Assembly (NCBI GenBank): GCA_963920765.1
Contig: OY987244.1
Coordinates: 16,100,358-16,164,357, forward strand
Direction of reading: 5' to 3'
Source of the DNA: Ulota crispa
Taxonomy: Eukaryota > Streptophyta > Bryopsida > Orthotrichales > Orthotrichaceae
Length of the DNA stretch: 64,000 bases
In this document: in pieces, positions 56,814-64,000 of the stretch
Numbering within the stretch: position 1 is the first letter of the stretch
Layout of the letters: the number at the start of each line of letters is the position of its first letter
Notes under the pieces: generated by a model
Databases searched by the model: none
Seen by the model: the letters and a program-made list of their open reading frames with translations, nothing else
Told to the model about the DNA's origin: nothing
Position numbers and translations under genes: made by a program

Positions 56814-58273
56814 ATCGACTTGACTTGTTTAGGGTACCAAATGCATTCACCTTGCAAGCCTTTTGACGTGTAAGGTTTTACTTTGGCAAGGTTTGAATTA
56901 GTGCAACTTATAGAGAGGTTCCTCACAAGATCAATTTACCTTTGAAGCAGAAGATCGATTTAGCAACAGCTAAGTTGCCTGGAAGTGAAGTATTGTAGCC
57001 CCAAGTTGTATGTCAATCAATTTAGCAATCTTCGTAGCAGCTGAGTTGTCCAAACCTAAGATATCAACATGCTATTCATCATAACTCATCGTAATTCAAG
57101 GCTGTTCAAATAAAAAAAATTGTACCATATGGCTTAAGAGACGTTAACCCTTTAACGACGGGTCGACCCATTTGGAGTCGACTGCTTTCTTTGATTTTCA
57201 GGGAATTATGCTTAGAATTTGGAGATAAGGGTAAGGGGACGGATGTAGGGAATATTACAGAGCATTGACTGAACTTTGTGGCATAAGAATCTGACATGGC
57301 ACCTAGAAATGGGGATGAAAAGACCAGAGGAGGGGTGGCTAGAAATATGCCTTAGAAAGTAGAAAAGATGGAGAGCGACGTAAAAGAGAGCGTATTGTAC
57401 GTTGTTCCATCCTGTTGTCATCAGACTGTGGGAACGTTATTTTTTCATTGGGAACTGTAGTGGCCGTTGCTTGCATGCCTAGCTGGCAGTGGAGGGACAG
57501 TGGGTTCACTACACTGTTGGAGCATCCAATGTGCTTCAGGCGTGAAGCGGAAGCTCGTTTTCCGTAGAAGCGCATCCGAGGCGAGGAGATCGCGGCTTAT
57601 CTTTCGAATTGCTGGGGGGTTTAGATCTCTTCAATATCTATCCACTCAACGGCTGCCTTGTATTTTGCGCTTAGGTTTTCGTTCATTGCAAAGTAATGGG
57701 GCCGCATGTAGAGGGAGGGTGATTTATCAGATGTTCGTTCTTCGCGCGATTTTGACCGGTGGTGAGGAAATCAACAGTCAGATTTTGTAGAAGAAGCGCG
57801 TGACAGAGGGTTTGCAAAGGGAGGGTTGTATTTACATGTTTTTCTAGTGCTTTGAAGTGGGCAACTGCCAACAAGCGCCACGCCGTTTGAAAGCAACATC
57901 ATTGCAGGGCCTAGTTTTGACGTGTTTCGACAGCGGTTTAGTTCGCGCGCAGTGGCGATGGCGGGTGGGCAAAATCGAGAGAGTACACATTGCAATGCCT
58001 ACACATGGCCCCCTCCCCCTCTTCCACCTCAGGAATTCAGTGCCACTGCCTGCGTCTTGGAAAAATGGGCAGCAAGTACGCGTCTGCCTCCTCAAAAATT
58101 GGAAGTTCTCTTGAGTCTACTTGATCGAAGGTACCTGGTCGCACATCCAATTCCTGCCTGTGCTCGTGGATACGGCAACTTGGAGAGTCTTAGCGGGGCG
58201 CAGCTTCGGTACCTATTTTACCGCTAGTCAGCAAAGCTGCTCGATTGGGGGCAGAGGCGCAAGGAAGGGAGCG

Positions 58274-60993
58274 ATGGCGGATTCCCGGCGGAGCTGTATG
58301 ACCAGTTGCGCACAGCGGTCTTTCCGTTACGTTGTGGTAGGCGTTTCGGTGGGTTCCAATGGCGTTGCGAATGTCTCGCATGGAGGTACGCAAACATGGC
58401 CATTGCTGCCGGTGCATCACTCCAATTTGCTTATTCCACCGAGCACCTCAGCTAGGGACGAGTTTGTCAACCATGTAGTGCCAATTGTGAATGCTGGAAA
58501 GGAAAATGTCGACGTGACTCCCCCACCGGTAGTGACGGTGGTGAAGGCTAAGCAAAAATATGTGAGTAAACAGCAAGTCTGCAAGGGCATCGATGGTGAA
58601 TTGGACTCACAGAGGAACGTCTGTACCAAGTTCACAAGTACCGGCGTACCTGTAGCAGCTGCCAAGGCATCCTTGCCAAAGCGGCCTGCACAAACCCAGC
58701 AAAAACGCAAATTGCCAGTGAAGCCAGTTGACTTTGATCCATCCGGGACAGTCGATGTTCCCACTCCTACAGAGAGTAATTGACGTGGAAAGGTGGGAGG
58801 TCGGGGTGGGGGTCCGGGTCGTGGACGTCGACGACAAGGCAACAATCAAAGAGAATCTAGCGACGAGGACTCAGGGCCAGCTGTCCCCCCTGATGCCAGA
58901 GAATTCGAGCCAGCAAGTCTACGAGCCGCACCAGATTCAATCCGGCGAGTGCGAGTGTTGCTTTGACATCTGACGTGGGGAGGAGAGGTCCTACACATGC
59001 CTTGCCCAGAAGTCTGACACAATTGTTGGAGGAGGGGGACTCACAGATAATGGCAATGTTGTGCATGTGGACTTTAGAGCTGATTTAGGAGTGCAAGCCG
59101 TTCCTCGCGGTGTTGCCCAGGAGCTTCCAGCGCATGCAGCCTCGACGGGGAATTTGGGTCACGCCTCAGACGATGGAGAGTCTGTGAAGCTCGAACCAGG
59201 GACCATTCACCACGCTGAGCGACATTCTAGTGTCCTTCCGGGGTGGGAGGTCGGAGACAGTGATTCAGATCACGATTGGGACTCGGAGCTCTCTGTATCG
59301 GGAGCGACCCCGGCAATGGCATATCCAGTGGTGCGTCTTCGTTTGACAAGCGTGAGGACCATCCGCTTACTGTGCTTGGTGATCTAGGAATATATCAGGT
59401 TGGGGCTGAGGAGGAAAATCCAGACCTGGAGGACAAGTATCGTGACTGGAACTGGCACGCGAGGAGTTGGGCTCTACTGCCGCGGGAAGCTTTTATTGGG
59501 AGAACGCTGGGCCCAAGTGAAGACTTGCCGAAGAGGAAGGTGCTGGAGCCCGTCGACTACTTCCTCCTGTTCTGGGACGAGGTTCTACTAAGGAAGATTT
59601 TCCATAAAAGCAACGAATACACAGACTATGTGGATCCTACTACCGGGAAGAGGAAGGGTGGGGATGAGACAGTGGAACCCATCACACTACAGGAATTTCA
59701 GCAATTCATAGGTATTTGCTGCCTTATGGGAGTTCAAAACCAGCCTTCAATTCGTGATTATTGGAGCCGTGGAGATGGTGCTCTGTACTGCGAGGACGTG
59801 GCTACAATGATGTCGAGATTTTGTTTCGAATACATTCTGCGCTGCTTGTACATGACACGCAAGTACAGTTTTGTTACAGATGAACAGAGCCCTTTGTATG
59901 ATTCCATAGGCAAGTGCAGGTGGATTCTGGAGCACGTTGAGTCCCGCTTCCAACGATTTTGGAATTTGTCACTGTATGTGACGGTAGATGAGTGTATGGT
60001 GGCCTACAATAGTAAGTTCTGTTCTTTCAAAAAGTACTTACCTACAAAGCCAATCACTCATGGGATCAAGCCGTGGGCATTGGTGTGTTCGTTGACCAAC
60101 TATGTGTATAGATTGGAGATCTATGTGGAGAAGGACAACGCCCAGCCAGATCCAGGACCAAGTGCAGTACAAATTGGCATGGCCAAGCAAGTGGTTAGCC
60201 GTTTGACGAAGGGGTTGGAGGGGAAGTGGACACAGTAACTTGTGACAATTACTTCACTTCTCCTTTTCTATTTGATGACTTATTGACCCGTGGATTCTAT
60301 GCGGTTGGCACTATAAGGAAACAACGGAAGGGGTTTCCAACTAGCCTTGACGTCACCCATGATCAGCCTCGCGGTACACTCCACATCAGAGTGCACAAGG
60401 ATGAGAGGATGGCTGCCATCTAGTGGCAAGATACGAAGGGGGTGTGCTTCTTGTCAACCGTGGCTAATCTGATGATACCTGGTGGAGTTGTCACTAATTG
60501 GGTGTCTAGTTGAAGAGTGTTGGAGATTCAGACATCTCCTATACGGATGCTGTATTCTAGGAAGATGGGTGGGGTCGACGTGGCGGACTAGAACCAATCA
60601 TACTACAGCACACAGATTGCCACAAAAAAGTGGTGGTATCGTGTCTATTTTTTCTGCCTGGATTCAAGCCTAGCGAATTCTGTCACCATTCACAAAGAGA
60701 TGTCAAAGGCCTTAGGAGAGAGACCTATCACACACAAGGAGTTTCAACTTCGGCAGGCTTACTCCTTCATGGGTTGGCCGTACAAGCCAGAGAGATCAGC
60801 AGTGCCACCTCGCAGAGTGCTTGAGAGGGCTACGCACGCTGGAGTGAGCCATGTGCCGAAGAAAACAACCCTCCGTCGAGTGTGCCGGCTGTGCAAACGG
60901 CATACGTCCTTCATTTGCCCACAATGTGAAGGGGTCCGCTTATGCACAGCTGAATGCTTCGAGTTCTACCACACTCTAGCCCCTGTTGTGTAG
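58274..60993 (+). pseudogene. piggyBac (DDE_Tnp_1_7) transposase, frameshifted and with stops
   Basis: The N-terminal region is weak: a Pro/Lys-rich part, then GGRGGGPGRGRRR and acidic ESSDEDSG and GDSDSDHDWDSE blocks. The core is clear from about 59400: YFLLFWDEVLL, FQQFIGICCLMGVQNQPSIRDYW, VTVDECMVAYNS (first Asp, codon 59987), KYLPTKPITHGIKPW, VTCDNYFTSPFLFDDLL (second Asp, codon 60244), GTIRKQRKGFPTSL, MGGVDVAD (third, codon 60577) and a C-terminal Cys-rich zinc domain (CRLCKRHTSFICPQC...CTAEC). The three Asp residues fit the catalytic triad. Breaks: a frameshift near 59330, another near 60226, and stops at 58781, 60421, 60511 and 60589. The exact start is uncertain. The copy cannot make a full protein. 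Confidence 0.88.
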
Positions 60994-61171
60994 TTCCCGA
61001 ACAAGTTTTTGTGGGTGCATTGGTAAGTTACGTTTCCATGTTTGTATGATGTTCAGTTGTTGAACATGAGCACAACGTTTGAGTTCTTGTATTATCTAGT
61101 CGTGCATTTTGTAATTGCCATTGGTCATGGATGATTGTCGAGGTGTGCAGGTTTGCTCCTTTCTTTCTCAG

Positions 61172-61319
61172 TGGCACCGCAGTTTTCCCAGTTCCGGTCC
61201 ATGGTGAAGGAGATTTTGGATTTGCCGGGAGTGTCCAAGTGGTTGGAGTCGAAGCCCCCGGGTGTGAGCAGCGGTACTCGTCGTGGAGGAGGTGGTGGTT
61301 ATGTTTCCTCACGAACAAG
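61172..61319 (+). other. Exon-like patch inside the piggyBac-type element
   Basis: A CT-rich tract ending CAG (61170-61171, with alternatives at 61182 and 61191) is followed by an open stretch reading FRSMVKEILDLPGVSKWLES and then a Gly/Arg-rich RRGGGGGYVSSRTR. It ends at a GTAAAG donor (61320). It is not part of the known piggyBac domain order. It could be a captured host exon, part of the element's own second product, or chance. I do not recognise the protein. Confidence 0.35.
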
Positions 61320-62716
61320 GTAAAGCACCCTGCACCTCCAGAAACTGCCCTTTTTTTTGGTTCACGTGGTTTTTTGTGTAGCAAGTCGCATGCATTCTAT
61401 TGTTGCTTTCTAAGAGACTACGCTGCTGCCTCGACTTTGGAGCGCTCATCCTTCGGATTTCAGCGTGCAAAATCTGTCTTTGTCAAGTGTGGGTAGCCAG
61501 AATTTAAAGCATGAGTAAGGCAACTCAGCTGATGTGGTTGTGTTCTTAGAAGACTAAATACGGTATGTTGTTGCCTCTGTGGGTGAGTGCAGGTCACGGA
61601 AGATGGGATGCACGAACAGACGAAGCCTCTACGTTGAGTACCAGCAATTTGTTGCCTTGTATTTCTTGTAGCTCACTTTTTGTCTTTCTTTTGCTCCGGC
61701 TCCACATCGGAATCGAACATCCACTGCCTCACAGTGGGTCATGCAGCCTAGTATCACATGCTAGGTTAATGAGAACGCTTTCTAGGTGAATTTCAGCAAG
61801 ACTGCGACTCTCGGTTTTTGAATCTTCGTGAACCAGATGTGTAACTCTACTTGAACCCGAAGCATGTTGGTTCCGCCAATGGCTGAGACTTCCCCTTTAT
61901 GCGCATTCGCTCTGTTTTCTTTGTCTGTATGTGCTATGATTCTCAGGTCACCTCCCCTGTAGCACGTGATAATCTGTGACGGTGCTTTCTTGGGGGAGTA
62001 CAAAGCACCCTCTGTTGTCATTTCAGTTACGGTCAATGACGTATCTTGAGCAATGTTCTCGCCTAAGCCTTTTATCTAAACCGCTCTGATTTGATCAAAC
62101 CGGCTTCACCTACTTGACGAAGCTTACCTGTTGCGACCTGCTCCTTTACGCTAAGCAAAGTTGCAACCGCTCTGTTCAGCTGAAGCTGCGCGCTCTGGTT
62201 CGCAGGATACTTACTCTAAATCTGCCCTGCTCGGTTTACTCCAGCGTGGCGTTCCCCCTGCCAAGGATGGAACTTGCTCAGGGTCTTCCCCATAAAAGAA
62301 AGGCCACACGTCATTTTCTCGTTCCAAAAGAAACCTCTCTAAAGATATACATGCAAAAGAAGTACATCACCCGTATAACTCCAAGCTTTGTACGCATGCA
62401 TGATACATTCACTATAAAAACAGCCCAGTCACCACCTTAAACACTTGAAAATGATATGAATGAGAGGAGCACTATGCAATGGAGACATCCGTACGGTCAG
62501 ATCTGTAAACCCGAATTCCCCATTTTGTGAAAGTCGAAGTCAAATCTGAGACCCTAAACAGCCCAGCCCCCCCCAAATCGACCCGGTCGTTAAAGGGTTA
62601 AGCATTCTTTAAAATAAGAGTATCACATGACGTTTTCTCTCATGTTTAGATGCCTGCCAAAAGGAAAGGAGCCCAAGAACCATTGTCGAATTTGTATATA
62701 TATAAATCTGACTAAG

Positions 62717-62938
62717 CTAGGAGCACTCACAAGCGTCAGTCTAAGGGTTTTGAACATGATGATCATCGATATACAGTTAGCAAATTATCCTATCCTATTA
62801 GAAACAAAAAAATAATTGGATACTGTGAGAATAAGTTGTGAATTTTTAAAGAGCAAACTGCCATTGCAACCATAACCACTTTTAAGGTTTCATATTCACA
62901 TGTTGTACATCCTTGTAATTACATCTATTCCTTTCCAA
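62717..62938. mobile_element. Truncated MITE, AGGTAGGAGC family, copy 3
   Basis: It starts CTAGGAGCACTCACAAGCGT and matches 791 to about 1030 (TCTAAGGGTTTTGAACATGATGA, GGATACTGTGAGAATAAGTT, GTGAATTTTTAAAGAGC). The match stops near TCTATTCCTTTCC, so the right terminus is missing. Confidence 0.75.
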
Positions 62939-62985
62939 GGTGCTGGGAACCATTTCACTCCCGGTACCTTGAAAGTGGAGCAGTA

Positions 62986-63332
62986 CACCAAATATTACAT
63001 TTAGATTGCCCCATACTAATTACTCAACACTTCACACTATTTAAAAATTCAACAAGACTACAATAACTTTTGTCATCAATTACTATGATAAACAAGGGAG
63101 GAAGCAAGCAAAGGTTGGGCACAACAAGCGCCAAAGATAGAGAGTAAGGGAGCTGAAAGTTTAGACCAAACTAAGAATTATTATAACATAAAGAGAGTTG
63201 CTTGCGCATCCAGGTGGCACATGGTAAGTAATGAGATAACTTTGCCAAGGCAAGGCAATCAAATTGTCAAAAGGCAAGATAATTGTCCAAGGCAACATAA
63301 TTGTTAAGGCAACCTAAATGCACTATTTAGTG
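62986..63332. mobile_element. TA-flanked MITE, GTGCATTTAGGTTGCC family, copy 3
   Basis: The left end CACCAAATATTACATTTAGA (then TTGCCC) and the right end GCAACCTAAATGCACTATTT (then AGTG) are inverted, with TA at 62984-62985 and 63333-63334. AGGCAA words repeat near 63243-63311. Non-coding. Confidence 0.7.
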
Positions 63333-63334
63333 TA

Positions 63335-64000
63335 GATTAAAACCAAACACGTCATCAAGTCTGATAAACAGAGAAACATCCCAAATATAGTGCTGGTCAA
63401 ACACGAAAGAAGCTAATTGCAAAAATGTTTGATCTTCAGCGAATGACCAGAAAACTGATCACGGAAAACATCAGATGACTGACACACTACTACGTACTGC
63501 GCCCTACTGAACACAGTTACTGCCCAATTTCAGCTTTCGTCTTGGCCCACAACCTGTCGAGAGCGCTGTCAGCATCCCCCTGCATAACACAATGCATAAC
63601 ACAAAGCCCAGCATGAGAACTAAGTCGGCAAAACTTGACATAATACAGCTCCAGAGTGAAAGTAGGCAGAACATACATACAGGCTCACCGGAAAAAAAAC
63701 AACCAAAACAACCATCAGGAAGAATAAGGGCCGCTTCACACTATGGCCAACCAAGTCGAGAGGCCATCAGATTGATTGTGGTCAAACTTTGTTAAATATT
63801 AAAATTGACAGCATCTCAATCATAGTTTGGGTCTCCATTTTTGCTAGACCCAAACTTTCCTTTGAGAGGCCATCATTTTGGATGATAAAGTGCTGCCATG
63901 TAGGCAGTTTGGTGGATGACAGACTTTGGACTCTAGTGCGAAGGGTCAAGAGGTCAAACTCTTGATTTCTTGCAATTTGATTTATGGAAACTGACGGCCT
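63335..64000. other. Window end, no gene recognised
   Basis: GC is somewhat higher at 63440-63720. TTGGCCCACAACCTGTCGAGAGCGCTGTCAGCATCCCCCTG-like sequence around 63545-63583 could be the start of a minus-strand exon (a downstream gene's last codons), but the frame is too short to judge. A 67-codon plus frame (63592-63795) has no motif. Confidence 0.3.

Larger units (their letters stand above)
57144..62601 (+). mobile_element. piggyBac-type transposon, 5.46 kb, complete ends, broken transposase
   Basis: The element begins with TTAACCCTTTAACGAC (57144) and ends in its exact inverse (to 62601), so TTAA target sites and the first 12 terminal bases are intact. Beyond that, the ends remain similar (GGGTCGACCC on the left, CGGGTCGATT in inverse on the right). 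The interior is much more GC-rich than the flanks. It holds the transposase pseudogene (58274-60993), a leader of about 1.1 kb (57170-58270) and a tail of about 1.6 kb (60994-62575) with an exon-like patch at 61172-61319. The length exceeds the usual 2-3 kb of animal piggyBac elements. Confidence 0.92.

Noticed and set aside
57467-58227. Overlapping frames in the leader of the piggyBac-type element
   Set aside because: GC-rich sequence gives open frames on both strands. None has a recognisable motif, and they conflict with one another.
63440-63600. Possible 3' exon of a minus-strand gene at the window end
   Set aside because: The GC rise is suggestive, but the frame is too short and no protein family is recognisable.

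Overview
The window looks like nuclear DNA of a land plant. The evidence is three intron-containing genes of plant type, telo-box motifs (AAACCCTAA) in front of one of them, and many short non-autonomous DNA transposons of the kinds found in plants. I cannot name the species. Short introns and very AT-rich intergenic DNA would fit a non-seed plant, but that is only a suggestion.

Three genes are on the + strand. (1) 3243-9881 is a five-exon Enhancer-of-polycomb-like chromatin gene (1903 codons) with a Tudor-like domain, a PH-like module and the EPL1 signature. A GC-rich leader of about 1.1 kb precedes it. (2) 22835-25094 is a four-exon YIF1/Hrf1 Golgi membrane protein gene of 269 codons. Its leader holds three tandem copies of a ~200-bp unit. 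(3) 40849-49056 is a 17-exon oxysterol-binding-protein-related gene of about 1051 codons, with a PH domain, a coiled coil, an FFAT-like motif and a complete lipid-transfer domain. All three serve general cell functions (chromatin acetylation, ER-Golgi traffic, lipid transfer at membrane contacts). There is no operon-like or pathway link between them.

The rest is an archive of DNA transposons. The main one is a 5.46-kb piggyBac-type element (57144-62601) with TTAA ends, terminal inverted repeats and a broken transposase. Thirteen further short segments begin and end with TTAA plus C/T-rich inverted ends of the same style. One of these has both a filled and an empty target site inside this window. 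There are also two broken Tc1-like DD34E transposases and a triple nest (Tc1-like, then Mutator-like, then hAT-like) with clean 9-bp and 8-bp target duplications. The remainder includes an 891-bp near-perfect hairpin, several TA-flanked families, a pogo-like element in an intron and a TTA-flanked Harbinger-like element.

I saw no rRNA, tRNA, CRISPR array, retrotransposon polyprotein or organellar insertion. Splice sites were read by eye from GT/AG consensus and frame. Element ends were read from inverted repeats and target duplications. No similarity search was possible.
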